A stretch of 64,000 nt of DNA from Puccinia triticina (GCF_026914185.1 NC_070559.1:496001-560000); one strand, 5' to 3'; positions 10,714-21,551 are shown, counted from the first letter of the stretch. Notes: generated by a model from the letters alone, not told the origin. Made by a program: numbers and translations.

Positions 10714-13700
10714 TCAATCCTCCGCGTTGGGAAATTTTTTGTTGAACTCTTGAAGTAGTTGTTGACAGTGTGTGAGATTTGCGCCCGGTTCCCATGAATT
10801 TGCGTCCGGTCCGTAACCCTTCCATCCCACTAGGTACTCCGTCTTCCGCCGTCGCCGCCTACAGTCCAATATCTCTTCCACCTCCCACTCTTCTTCGCCT
10901 TCGACTTTGATTGGTCCGGGTTCCGCCGCGGCCCTCCATTTTATGGTGTCGTGATTGGCCCTTCTGAGTACTGAAACATGGAAATTTGGGTGCACCCCTT
11001 TCATGGAGGGTGGTAGCGTCAGTGTATACACCGATGGAGAGACTTTATTAGAAATGAAATACGGCCCTAGCAATCTATGCGATAATTTCGGGCTGGGTCG
11101 TGTCGTGGAGATGTTCTTGCTGCTAAGCCAAACCGCATCGCCTACGCCCCAAGACGGTGTCTCACGCACGCGCCTATCGAAATGTTTCCTCATGGCTGCT
11201 TGCGCCCCTTCCAAGCTCGCCTTCAGCTCTTCTTGTGTATTGATCAGTCCCTCCAGGTGTTTCTCGACCGCTGGGAGGCACTGGGCTGACAAAGGCACTC
11301 CGCCTATTGTCGCGTCAAAACCATAATTTGCGTTAAAAGGCGACATGCCCGTCGACGAGTGGTCGTGGTTGTTGTGAGTGAATTCCGCCATAGCGAGCAG
11401 CGGCTCCCAATCGTCTTGATGGTAATTGACGAAGTGTCGGAGATATTGTTCAACAGCCTTATTGACTATCTCCGACTGGCCGTCAGTCCTAGGGTGGTAT
11501 GCCGTGGAGGGGCATAGTCGGATGCCTAAGGATTTGCTGAGTTCTTTGGTGATCTGCGATATAAAGATGCTTCCCCTATTGGAGACTATTGTTTTCGGCG
11601 TGCCATGAAGCTTCCACACATGGCGTAGCATCAAGTCCGCCAGCTCCCCGGCTGTCGTCGTCTTCTTGCACGGTATGAAGTGGGCCATCTTAGTTAGACA
11701 GTCCACTACCGTCAGGATGCTGTCGGCCCCCTTTGATTCTGGCAAGTCGGTGATTAGGTCGTAGGAGATGTCGGTCCACGGACCCGCTGGTATGGGCAGT
11801 GGTTCAAGGGTTCCCATGGGTTTCTGCGTCGATGATTTGACTCTTTGACAAGAGTCGAAGCCGTCGACGTATCTGTTCACGAATTGCTTCATTGACGGCC
11901 AGCTGAAACAGCGCTGGATTAGCGCCAACGTCTTGGCTCTTCCCGGGTGCCCCGCCATTCTGCAGTCGTGGCGGCTGTGTGTGATTGCCCTTTTGATTGA
12001 CTCGTCCGCTGGTACCTCAATCACTCCGTTTCGGTATAACACCCCGTCCACGTGTGCGTATCCGTCCGAACTGGCCCCTTCCATTTGTACCCTCTTTAAC
12101 AACGCTGTCAGTCGCAGATCATTTTCTGTGGCTGTGCGGATGAGACTTATCAATTCGGTGTCCGTTGGCACCATTTCCGCCTCTGACGAGTCTGGGTGGT
12201 CCTCCTCCCTGGTGCCAAGCACATCCACTTCGAAATATCTTTCGGCGTCGTCCAAGTCGACAGTCTCGTCCACGAACCATTCGTCCACCTCGGCCCATTC
12301 AAGTTTGGAGACTGCGGCGAAAGTTTCTGGTGTGATGTTCTCCGGTCTTAGTAACTGGCCAAATGATAGTTTGTCCTCCTTGCTAGGTGCCAGGTCTGGG
12401 CGTCTCGACAGCGCATCGGGCTTGGTTGCTTGTCTCCCGGGTCGGAATACGATCTCGAAATCAAAGTTGCCCAGGGTCTCTGCCCAACGCGCTTGCCGAC
12501 GGGATAGACTCTTGCTTGTCATGAAGCTTTCGAGATTTCTGTGGTCTGTATACACGATTGCCTTTAAGCGGTTGGGGTTGCCTTCTAGGTAGTGGCGCCA
12601 TTCCTTGAAGGCCGCTACGATAGCCAGTAGCTCCTTGTCAAATATCTCGTAATTCCGTTCCGCTTGTATGAGAGATCTCGACAGGTAAGCTACAGGGTGT
12701 AATTCGTTATCTTTCTCGCATACTTGAGACAGAACTGCTCCTAGCGCAAAGTCTGAACAATCGCACTCCAGAAGGAACGGTCAGTAGGGGTCCGCAATCT
12801 TCAGGATAGGGGCCGTCGTAAACGCAGTTTTGAGTGACTCAAACGCTGCATCGCACCGCGCGTCCCAACTGAAACGTGTGTCCGCTTTTGTAAGGTCATG
12901 TAGCGGTCTTGTGGTCCGAGAGAATTGGTCAATAAAGCGCCGGTAGAAGTTAGCAAAACCCACGAATCGTTGTAATTCGGTGACGTTAGTGGGGGCCGGC
13001 CAATCCGTAACCGCTTTGACTTTTGCCAGGTCCATCCGCACTCGGTTGCACGATATGAGCAACCCCAGGTACTCGACCTCATCCCGCGAGAACTCGCACT
13101 TCTCTGGTTTGAGCCAAAGTTGGTGCTTGCTGAGCGTCTCCAAAATTCCACTGACCGCTTCTTCGTGATCGGTCCCGCGTTGCGTGTACACCATGATATC
13201 GTCAAGGTACGCCGCCGTATCCTTCCCTATCCTGCCAAGCAGGATATCCTGTATGAAAAACTGGAAGAAGCCTGGCGCCCCCGTCGGTCCAAACGGCATT
13301 GTCAGTGGGGCGAACTGGCCGGCGCGGCACACAAAGGCTAACTTTTCTTTGTCGCCCTCTGCTACCCTAAGGTTGCCGTAGGCGTTTCGCAGATTGAGCT
13401 TGGTGAACTTGTCAGCGTCGAGAAGGCTGTCCACTAAATCCATTGTCAAGGGGAGTGGGTACTTATTTTTTACCGTAAGCGCGTTCAGTTTACGATAGTC
13501 AAAGCACGGTCGTAGGTTACCGTCTTTCTTCCCAGTGAACAGGACCGGGGCCGCCCATGGGGATGTCGTTCGCCGTATTGTCCCGTTGTCCAGGCCCTCT
13601 CTGATGAGCTTGTCCAACGCGTCGTTCTCCGCGGGGGATAGCGGGATCACTCGACTGGCTTGCGGTACTGCTCCCGGGACTAGATCCACCCGAAAGTCGT

Positions 13701-14853
13701 ACTTTCGCCGGGGTGGTAGCCGCTGAGCCTCCGTCTTACGAAACATGTGGAGGTAGGAGTGGTACTTTGTCGGCACCATTTCTTCCAGTGCTTTCGCCGG
13801 TTCAGCGCCTTTCGCATCAGCTGCTAGCCTTGCCGATGTGGACCAGGATGCCTTCGCCGCGTAGATTGATCCGGGTGTCTGTTCTGTCAAATCCAGAAGA
13901 TGTGTCCGCTTGCCAGATGCCCTTAAATCTGCAGGATACATGGGGGATGGGGGTATGGTTGGGGACTCACATCGCAGGGGCGTTGTTCCGCATAAAGCGC
14001 GCACCCCCACGTCGTTTAACCTCGCGTACCTCCCTACGGGCTCCTTCCCGTCGGTGGAGGTTGATTTTGGTATAGACGAAGCCGCTGGAGCGGCCGCGAT
14101 GGTAGCCTTCAGTGTCTCTCTTGAGGTCAATCCGGTTGGAACTTCGTCGGCCGTCGCTTGCTTGTGGAGAGGGGTTATCGTCGGTACCTGTGTGGAAAGT
14201 CCTAACGGATGTATCCGCTTGCCAGTTGCTCTTACTTGGGCGACAAAATCAGACGGCTGGTGGGACTCACATCGCGGGGGTGTTGATCGGCATAAAGCAC
14301 GCACCCCCTCGTCAATTCTCCTCGCTTGCCTCGCCACGGGCTCCTCCCCGTCCTGCGAGGTTTTTTTCGGAGTTGACGACGCTGTTTTGGCAGCGGCGAT
14401 CCCTATGGAGTTGGGCCTCAGTCGGCGGTTGGACCAGTCAATTCTGTGGCCGTGATTCCTGATCCACGGCATCCCGAGGATCCCGTCGTATGTGTCCTTG
14501 AGGGTGGTGACGATAAAAGTGGAGGGGTCTGGGTCATGATCTAGCGCTAAGTCCACCTCCTGGGATGACCGGCTCCTGGATCCGTCGAAGCCGGATATGG
14601 TCCTCACGGCGGCTGAATCCGCCAATCTCAGGCCCGCTTTGGCTGCAAACTTTTCACTCATCACATTGTGAGTAGCACCAGAATCTATAAGGAAGGTGGC
14701 GAAAAGGGGGGTTGTGGCTTGGGGAGTGTGAAGGGGTTGGAAAGTGAGGCTGACGAACAGCCTAGAATCCATTGCATTTCTAGTGACAATGGTACAGGAT
14801 CCAACTTTAGCTAACACAGTATCCCTGTTGCTTGGGGGAGGCACAACCGTCAC
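10714..14853 (-). pseudogene. Gypsy pol: PR-RT-RNase H-integrase-chromodomain, one nonsense codon
   Basis: The frame opens at GTG 14,853, one base offset from the gag stop. Domains in order: aspartic protease (FLIDSGATHNVMS, Asp about residue 57); RT with YLDD intact (about 13,190-13,205); TGA at 12,781-12,783 in the RT/RNase H linker; RNase H (ECDCSDFALGAVLSQ, YTDHRN); integrase zinc finger and core (ITDLPESKG, TDGQSEIVNKAVEQ); and a C-terminal chromodomain (EEILDCRRRRRKTEYLVGWK, YGPDANSWEP). Outside the single TGA the two frames are one continuous frame of roughly 1,380 codons. Damage: the first RT Asp is Asn (KLNLRNAY, codon 13,393-13,395); the second integrase Asp is Asn (IVSNRGS, codon 11,578-11,580); one zinc ligand reads GFDSC where GCDSC is usual. 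The chromodomain probably guided insertion to chromatin. Confidence 0.93.
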
Positions 14854-15856
14854 TCCCGAGCATCGCCATTTTTTGACTCATCCGCCCTCCCTGCGCCTCC
14901 GCTTGTCCCCTCGCCCGTAGTGAGTCGTCGTACTTGGTCCTCCAGTTCGGCGATCCGCGCGTCCACCCTGCCCTTGCCCTTTCCTTTCTTCGGACATCCT
15001 CTCGCAATGTGCCCCTTCTCGCCGCAGTAGAAGCAGAGCCCGGCCTTCATCATGCTGGCTTTGTCCGAGCTTGAGAGTGTCCCCCGTATCGCCGAGATAT
15101 CCATGGCGTTAGGGTCGACCGATGGGGTGGGGTCCACTGCGTTCGGATCCGCGCCGTTGATCTCATTGTCGATCTTCAGGGCTAGGTTGCAGAGGTCGGT
15201 GAGCGCCGTGAATTGAGCCCTCGCTAGTACTAGTGCCAGTTGTATGTCCTTCTTGAGACCTTGTTGGTACTGGCTCATGAGGGTATCGTCTCCCAGCCCG
15301 TGTTTGATGCATGTTGATTGAACTGGAAAGTGTAGTGCGCCACCGACTTCGTCTGTTTCAGTTGTCGGAGCGCTTTCTCGGCCCTGGATTTCCGCTCGGT
15401 GTCGTAGTACATCATCTGGAAGGAAGTGGCGAAATCGAGGTAGGAGACTGGCTGTCCGGCGAAGAGCTTCGTTGTGAAGGGTTGAGCCCATTCACTAGCC
15501 TGGCCGGTCAAGTACGAGATTGAGAAGATCACTTTGCTGCGATCGTCGGGGAACATTCGGGGGTTGGATAGTACGTAGAGACCAATCTGAGTCACGTAGA
15601 CCTCGGCCTTTGGTCCTCTTGTACCGTCGTACTTGTCGGGGAGGCCCACCTTGGGCCCTTTCGCGGGGGTATCCTCTGGGACTTGGGGTGCGTTCGGAGG
15701 CTGTCCTGGGACGACGGGCACGACTGCTGGGGCTACCGCGCCCGCTCGAGCTGCCGCGAGTTCGGCCTCAGCTCGTTGACAAAGGCCTCGTTCTTCTTGG
15801 ATGGCGGCTGCGAGCTCGTCCACTCGGGCGCGTAGTGCCGCTGCGTCCTCGGCCAT
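14850..15856 (-). pseudogene. Gypsy Gag with one frameshift
   Basis: The product starts MAEDAAALRARVDEL at 15,856. A coiled-coil N terminus and Ala/Pro linker precede a gag core (ASEWAQPFTTKL, FQMMYYDTERKSRAEKALRQ). At about 15,288-15,291 the frame shifts by one base (the codon series GWE to DDTLMSQYQQG is broken). The other frame then continues through a CCHC knuckle (CFYCGEKGHIARGC) to a stop at 14,850, overlapping the pol start. Gag would form the particle and bind RNA. A single lost base explains the break. Confidence 0.9.
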
Positions 15857-16024
15857 CTGGTGTTGGTGGTAGTCTGATTTGGTTCGAGTTGGGTTGTGGT
15901 CTGTGTGGTTGTCTCGGATCGGTGTCTGTTGGTCTTCTTGGTTCGGTTCTTTCTTTCCGGTTCTTTCTTTTCGATTTGATTCTTTATGGTTCTTTCTGGG
16001 GTCGGCCTCGTCTCCCGTTTAGTG

Positions 16025-16034
16025 ATCTAGCAAT
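16025..16034 (-). promoter_or_regulatory. Candidate self-priming primer-binding site
   Basis: On the minus strand ATTGCTAGAT begins one base after the 5' LTR end. Its perfect 10-base complement ATCTAGCAAT lies in the LTR at 16,094-16,103 (minus strand). No tRNA 3' end (TGG start) is seen. This is the arrangement of Tf1, where the first bases of the transcript prime reverse transcription. If so, U3 is about 119 bp and transcription starts near 16,103. Confidence 0.6.
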
Positions 16035-16035
16035 A

Positions 16036-16222
16036 TGTAAGGTCCCTCTGTCGGGAGAGTTGAGGCGGTCTGAAGTGTCTAGCTATAACATAGATTGCTA
16101 GATGGGGAAGTAGGATGTTCTCCCCCCCCAGGTCCCTCTAATGCTAGGGACCTGTGACATGTACATACAATAAGTAACATGCCCTCTGGAGTAAGCCAGG
16201 CGCGCAAGCGCAGCTCATAACA
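16036..16222 (-). repeat. Gypsy 5' LTR (187 bp)
   Basis: It matches 10,413-10,599 except for C at 16,052. On the minus strand it starts TGTTATGAGC and ends GGACCTTACA. As the upstream LTR it should hold the promoter. Confidence 0.93.
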
Positions 16223-16227
16223 TTTGG

Positions 16228-16912
16228 GTAGGTTGGCGGTCAGTAGGGAGGATCTGACGAAGTTGCTGATTGTTCTGTTGGTCCGTTCTGCCACTCCATT
16301 CAGTTCCGGCGAGTGAGGCGGGCCCGGTTCGTGTTTGATACCCGCCTGAGACAGGTAGTCGGAGAATTTGTTTGATATGTGTTCGCCGCCGTTGTCCGTT
16401 CTCAAGGATAGGACTGTGTGGGTGCCACTTCTCTCAAAAAGGGCACGAAAAAGCTTGAAACACGCAAAAGAATCGCTCTTTGATTTCATTGGATAAATAG
16501 AAAGAGACTTGGAACAATCATCAACAAAAGTAATGAAATACTTGTAACCCTCTCGTGAAACCACCTCGTAGGACCCGACATTGGAATGAATTATTTGGCC
16601 GGGTAGGGATGACTGGTGTGAGGATTGTGAGTGGAATGCCTTGCGGGGCATTTTTGTTTGAACACAAATCGGGCACTTTTGAACGTTGATTTCATTCATA
16701 ACTGTTGGCGTGATGTTGTGAAGTTTGAGGAAAGATTTGAGGGGTTTCAATCCAATGTGCGAGAAACGGAGATGGTATTCCATCAGAGAGTTGTTTGGGA
16801 TTTTTGGGGAGAGAGTTAAAGACGAATTCGAGCTCACAGGCTTGGAGGGCAAGTAATAAAGGTTGCCCCTTTGGTATCCTCTCCCGGCGAGTTCGCCGGT
16901 AATTTGGGCCAT
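16228..16912 (-). pseudogene. Copia A gag-pre-integrase and integrase core
   Basis: The frame holds the GAG-pre-integrase zinc region (YHLRFSHIG, CPICVQTKM) and the integrase core up to the gypsy insertion. The first catalytic Asp should lie in HSDVGSY but reads HSNVGSY (codon 16,580-16,582). The second (RTDNGGEH) and the Glu (ELNGVAERTNRT) are present. A TGA at 16,913-16,915 separates this piece from the protease part in the same frame. The integrase would have joined element DNA to the genome. Confidence 0.88.
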
Positions 16913-17625
16913 TCAAGTAGTAAGGAAGTTGCACGAAGTTTTAGTGAAGACAACTGTCAGTCCCTCGTCGCACAGGGCGGCAACTGATAGGAGATGTTTG
17001 TGTAGGGATGGAACCACTAGGGATTTGACAGATCGTTTGCCGGAGAGTGGGAGTTTAAGGAGACCTTTGTGAGACGACTCGACTGTGGAATGGTCGGCTA
17101 GTCGAACAGGGGTTCTGTTGGGTTTTGGGAAATCGACCGTAGTGATGTCCGGTGTCATCAACATCAAGCATCCCAAGTCTATATTGGCATCCCCTCCTCG
17201 CACTGGATCACAGGGAATGGAGAGAGAGACCACGGCGTTTCCAGCGGTAACTTTGACTTCCAAGCCTGAATAGTCCGAATCGTCGTCTTCGTTGTACTTG
17301 TGAGAAGATTGGCCTAACGTGGCCGCTGAGGTTCTGCCCGCCCGAGCCGCAGGTTTGGAGGAAGGAGGACCCTTGTCTTGCTGACTCGCTTCCCAGTGTG
17401 CTTTCTGAGCCGCTTTGTGGTCGGCGATGAGTTTCCTCGTGTTGTTGCACAAGTTGAGGTCATGCGAGTCACTGTTGCATAGTGGGCAACGACGGGGTTT
17501 CTTTGCGACGTCATTCCGGGGGCCTTTGGAAGAGTTGGTCGGTGGAGGGACCTTGGATGAGTTTGCCTTGGTGGAGGAAACAGAAATGATGTCTCCATGG
17601 GATTTGCGGCGGATAGCTTCGTTCT
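16913..17625 (-). pseudogene. Copia A Gag C terminus and protease
   Basis: The frame begins at the solo-LTR junction (KNEAIRRKSHGD) and has a CCHC-like knuckle (CPLCNSDSHDLNLC, near 17,470-17,515). The protease region reads NIDLGCLMLMTPD, where copia proteases carry Asp-Ser-Gly. The Ser is Leu (TTG, minus 17,176-17,174), and two further Leu codons nearby are also TTG. The piece ends in TGA at 16,913. The upstream part lies across the solo LTR at 18,659-19,272. Confidence 0.85.
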
Positions 17626-17630
17626 TCAAA

Positions 17631-18653
17631 TGTCAGCCTTAGAGACATGTTTACATGTCCAAAAGTCTTCCTTTTATCCCTTTAAATATTGATATAATAA
17701 TAGTAATGAATTATTAATAATATTTGATGTTTTTATACTTTATTTTATTTTATTCTATTTTATTACTTTATTATTTATTGTATTCTGAAGCGCAGGAGCG
17801 CTATAGAATTGTTCCGCGCACCTGCGCTACGGATTACATAAGTGCTTTTACATATATATATTATATATACATATAAATTAAATGTAATTGAAATGTATTC
17901 AATCCATATTCTATTGCGCAATGTAGAGCGCACTATTATTTGAAACTAATAGAAATTTCCGGAAAAATAGAGGAAGTTCCTCAATTTTTCACTTATACCC
18001 GCCCCTCCTGACCTGGGCGGACTTTCCCCCACTTCGAAATCAGACCAGAAAAATATTCACCAGTTACATCCAGCGCTTCCATCCGCTAAACTCGAAGGCC
18101 TTACTCCCAAATACTCCCACTAAGGTGCACAGTACTTGCAAGTAAGTAACCTTCCTGGTAACTATGAATACCTTTCTCTTCTCTTTCTTAGTCCCCTTCG
18201 TGATTTGACCATTCCTTTCCCTCTCCCCCTTTTCCTCCCTTCTCTCCATTATGCGCACTGCGCCTGAATAACTTGAAATTGAATATCCAATCAAACTTGA
18301 TAAATTATTCTTTTCTCTGTGTTTGGTGGTACAACCTGGAAACCACATAGGTTTCCCAGTAAAAAGCCTTGACTAGTTTCCTTTAGTCTAAAAAACTAGG
18401 GCTGATTACAGGTTTACCTGAATCAGACCTTCTTCAGTTTCCTTTGAAGAAGAGGCTAGTGACTCTTTCCTAGCTTATTCACACTCAACTTTAAGTTGAA
18501 AGCGCTCAAGGAAAAACTAAAAGCCTAAATAAAAGTCTGAACTTTCATCTTATTCCTCTTCTACACGTTGTAATACCTTTATATTTGAAATTACAACATA
18601 TTGCCCCTTATTTCCTTCGTGTCCGCACATCACATAAGAGACGCCAGCTCACA
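17631..18653. mobile_element. Solo LTR, 1,023 bp, inside copia A gag
   Basis: It begins TGTCAGCCTT and ends CAGCTCACA, with TG...CA ends and target duplication TCAAA at 17,626-17,630 and 18,654-18,658. Removing it joins the copia gag codons without a shift (AETIISAL to KNEAIRR). It is AT-rich, contains no coding domain and has no partner LTR in the window, so unequal recombination between LTRs probably removed its body. Confidence 0.9.
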
Positions 18654-18658
18654 TCAAA

Positions 18659-19272
18659 GCTGAGATGATTGTTTCCGCCTTGACCCCCTCCTGATTCATG
18701 AGCGCCAATACGCAGTGGAGCCAGTCGGGAGGGATGGAACTGAGAAGAGCGGCCGTATGAACATTGTCCGGGGTGAGAGGTTTGGTAGGAGTGACCAGGG
18801 CGTTAAGGCGCTCGTATGAATTCGCAAGAGATTTGATGTGCGAGTGAATGTTGTTACCCTCCATATGGACATTGACTAACTTGCGGATCCAGTACACGCG
18901 ACCGCCAGTTGAAGAGTCTTGGTGAGCGCAGGACAGGTCGTCCCAGATCTTTGCGGCGTTATCCTTGTCGGCTAGATGACGGAGATTGGTCTCGTCGACG
19001 ATCTGCACCAGTACAGCACAGACCAAGTCGTTGTCTTCTTCCCACGTAGCCGGTCGACTGTTGGGGGAGACTGGGGTTAGGACATGATTGACCTTCGCGG
19101 ATTTCAACACGCGAAGGACTACTTTATTCCAGTTTAAGTAGTTGGATTCGGACCCTGGCGCCTTGAGGATTGGGAGCCTCGCCGTGAAGATTTTTGCGGT
19201 CGAGGCGGAGGCTTGCGAGCCAAGATTGATGTTGGTATGGGTTGATGGGACCTCTTTGGTGTCATTCGACAT
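18659..19272 (-). pseudogene. Copia A Gag, N-terminal part
   Basis: The product starts MSNDTKEVPSTHTNINLGSQ at ATG 19,272. It has the copia gag (UBN2-like) pattern: LKAPGSESNYLNWNKVVLRV, HLADKDNAAKIWDDLSCAHQ and YERLNALVTP. It runs without a stop until the solo LTR at 18,653. Gag forms the intracellular particle. Confidence 0.85.
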
Positions 19273-19388
19273 CGTTGCTAGAGAGGTGATAGAAGGTGAT
19301 CCTTATTGAGAAATCCACGGATTGAAGTCACTCAATATGCCGATGTTTTACGTGCTTGGCGATGCTGATTGTAGCTGGAAGCTAGCTG

Positions 19389-19400
19389 GGACTCATAACC
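19389..19400 (-). promoter_or_regulatory. Copia A primer-binding site (initiator tRNA-Met half)
   Basis: On the minus strand GGTTATGAGTCC lies directly after the 5' LTR. It is complementary, bar one base, to the anticodon stem-loop of initiator tRNA-Met (GGGCTCATAACC). This matches the half-tRNA priming known for Drosophila copia and yeast Ty5. Copia C has the same site. Confidence 0.65.
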
Positions 19401-19743
19401 TGATGAGCAGGACAGGGTCTAGAGACAGCGGGCACGAGGCGCCGGTGAGTGAGGATGATGTGGAAGGATTATGTTCACGTCAGACACAAGGAAAGGAGAA
19501 AGAACAAAGAGAAAAGAGAAAAGACAAGAAAAGAAAGAATGAAGACTATACCTAGAGACAGCGGGCACGAGGCGCCGGTGAGTGAGGATGATGTGGAAGG
19601 ATGAGGGAAAAGTCCTTCCACACCCGCTGTCTCAGGTGAACTAGCTACAAGCTGTGACATCTGAGTGAAATGAGAGTGATATGTATGTAGCACACGCAAC
19701 AAAGAAAAATAAAGATGAAAGAGATAAACCTGTAATCTTAACA
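19401..19743 (-). repeat. Copia A 5' LTR
   Basis: It is 343 bp and pairs with 7,432-7,774 with about seven differences, mostly A/G. Confidence 0.92.
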
Positions 19744-19748
19744 ATATC

Positions 19749-20234
19749 TTCCCCTCTGTGCGGGCAGATATTGTAACTGATGTCAAAGATTGAACATCCT
19801 GGGTGTGCAATGTCGTAACACACTTCTGTTACAGTTAACGGTAACAGTAACAAGAGAAAAACCGTTATGATATCGGTACGTTACCAATAACCATACCATA
19901 CCTACCCACCGTTGCTTTGAAGAATCAGTTTGTGGAGAAATGGCCACCTGCATCTGCAGACTTCTAACTAAAAATCTCAAAGCTTAAGTGAGATTTGAGA
20001 ATAAGCCCTCCAATATTGGTGATGATTTAAACCAACCAACAGCAGAGCCACGTGATTAATAAACACAAGCTGGATTCATCCACAACTTTGCCTAATTCTG
20101 CATTCCAGGATTACTTTGGCACAGGAGTTTGTGTGTATTTGCTGGTTCAATCACAAAGCAAGAAGAATTGCCTCTTACACAAGTTGGCCCAGAATTGATC
20201 TCATCAATGCTTAGAAAAAGTCATTCTTAAAGGC
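19749..20234. repeat. GTTAC-word element, right part, then unrecognised sequence
   Basis: Up to about 19,960 the sequence has GTTAC/GTAAC words and an inverted match to 7,160-7,210, so it is the other half of the element split by copia A. From about 19,960 to 20,234 I see nothing I can name. Confidence 0.45.
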
Positions 20235-20400
20235 CAGTGTAAAGCTCAAAAGTGTTCCTGAGTTTGCTGAGTGCGGAAAGGGATGTGTGAGGGAACCTCT
20301 GCCTTTCCATTGTAAAGTGAATGTTTTGGTATAACCCCTGAATATCAAATTTGAAATAACAGGCCCTGGCTTGGTGAGTCCCCGCTTGGACCCGCCAGCA

Positions 20401-20448
20401 CCGCAGTTGTACTGTCAAATTACGTGTAATTCAACAGTATAACTGCGG
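20401..20448. repeat. 48 bp palindrome with ATTACGTGTAAT core
   Basis: The arms CCGCAGTTGTACTGT and ACAGTATAACTGCGG face each other across ATTACGTGTAAT. It shares the GTACTGT-ATTACGT core with the palindrome at 671-760 and is likewise followed by a GTACC-rich module (20,455-20,525). Confidence 0.8.
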
Positions 20449-21070
20449 CAATAGCTGCTGGGCGGTGTACCGCACCCGGCACCGCTACACAGGTGCGTGC
20501 CAGGTGTGAGGGGTACCCGCCAAGCAGTGCTGATTACCAGTTGAAATTCTCAGGATGAGGTTCAAGCATACTTGTCAGCTAACCTGTCATTCAAGGATGG
20601 AAGCCCCCCAATCTTAGATTGGATGGTTTAATGTAGTGATAGTGGAGGTGTATCAAAAGATAGCCTAATTTGAGCAGGTGGCTTAAGGGTTATGGTGATG
20701 TAGCTGATGTGTAAGTGTTTGTAATGATGTTTTAATTTGTATGTAAGGGTGTAAAACCACAATATAGAGTGGGGCTAATACTGTAGAGTGAGCAACTATT
20801 GCACTGTTATAGGGTAAGCTGAGCGCAAGTAGTTTGCTGAGGGAAATTACAACTGGGGGGAGGAGAGCTTCCTTAAATAGATAAGAGTGAGAGATTTCAT
20901 CTCCAGGGGAACAACAGAATGAGGGGTTTTAGCTGCCCTGAAAACTACAATGAGGTATTTTGGCTGGTGGTTGACAGGTCACATGAGGGAATTTAGCTAG
21001 TGAGAGATATGTTTTAGATGGCCTGGCCTGTCAAATGATGTAATCTGCAAGCTGCATGAGGGGTTTTTGC

Positions 21071-21551
21071 AACGGTGTATCCGCTGCGCTGCATATAGCG
21101 TAGCGAAGCAGTTAGCGCAGCGATTTTTTGGGTCGCTGCGCTACGCGCTATGCGCAGCGGGCAGATCGCTGCGCTACACGCTTTTTTGATTTTCCCGGAA
21201 AAAAAATCAAAAAATAGCGCGCTAAAGAAGCAATCACGTAGCGGTCAGCGCCGCTTTTCTCTATGCCATGTGGGATTAAAAAAAAAAAAAAAAAGGAAAA
21301 AGGGTTTAACATACATAAAAACACGTTTAGAACATAAAACTGTTCCGCTATCCGCTAATTTAGCGGTTAGCGTAGCGAATTTTCGCTTTTGCTAATGGCC
21401 CTGGGAGGGTAGCAGACAATCGCTGCGCGTAGCGAGTAGCGCAGCGGTGTTCTCACTGCGCTATCGCTTTTTGGTCTGGTCACGTAGCGGTCAACCGCTG
21501 CGCTACGCTAAAAGGCCGCTTTTTTTAGCATAGCGCAGCGGATACACCGTT
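21071..21551. mobile_element. 481 bp MITE with subterminal words
   Basis: Its terminal inverted repeats begin AACGGTGTATCCGCTGCGCT. GGTTTTTGC flanks both sides (21,062-21,070 and 21,552-21,560). The empty site is visible near 2,680-2,687, where the same repeat reads GGTTTTTGC once. The inside is packed with CGCTGCGCTA/TAGCGCAGCG words in both orientations, as in subterminal repeats bound by hAT or Mutator-type transposases. The ends are ambiguous by a base, so the duplication can be read as 9 bp, or 7 bp with a C/G added to the ends. No transposase is encoded. Confidence 0.88.

Larger units (their letters stand above)
10413..16222 (-). mobile_element. Ty3/gypsy chromodomain retrotransposon inside copia A
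   Basis: Two 187 bp LTRs (10,413-10,599 and 16,036-16,222) flank 5.8 kb. The 5 bp target duplication TTTGG is at 10,408-10,412 and 16,223-16,227, and removing the element restores the copia integrase frame. The LTRs differ at one base that I can see (C at 16,052, T at 10,429). Gag and pol lie on the minus strand in the order gag, PR, RT, RNase H, integrase, chromodomain, which is the chromovirus (Tf1/sushi-like) layout. Despite the near-identical LTRs the coding region has a gag frameshift, one nonsense codon and two lost catalytic Asp residues. Confidence 0.95.
7432..19743 (-). mobile_element. Ty1/copia retrotransposon A with nested insertions
   Basis: The boundaries are set by two 343 bp LTRs (7,432-7,774 and 19,401-19,743) and the 5 bp target duplication ATATC at 7,427-7,431 and 19,744-19,748. 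Coding order on the minus strand is gag, protease, integrase, RT, RNase H, which is copia order. It is split by a gypsy element at 10,413-16,222 and by a solo LTR at 17,631-18,653. Taking out each insertion with one target copy restores the reading frame, so both entered an already integrated element. Without them copia A is about 5.5 kb. I count about seven LTR differences by eye, so it is older than the gypsy element inside it. Several nonsense codons and lost catalytic residues make it non-autonomous now. Confidence 0.95.

Noticed and set aside
11933..12592. 219 aa plus-strand frame inside the gypsy element
   Set aside because: It is the antisense shadow of the integrase and RNase H coding frame and has no domain. 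Unlike the gene at 53.7-54.5 kb it has no intron pattern or promoter.
15520..16101. 193 aa plus-strand frame over the gypsy leader
   Set aside because: It is antisense to gag and crosses the primer site into the LTR, with low-complexity Leu/Arg composition.
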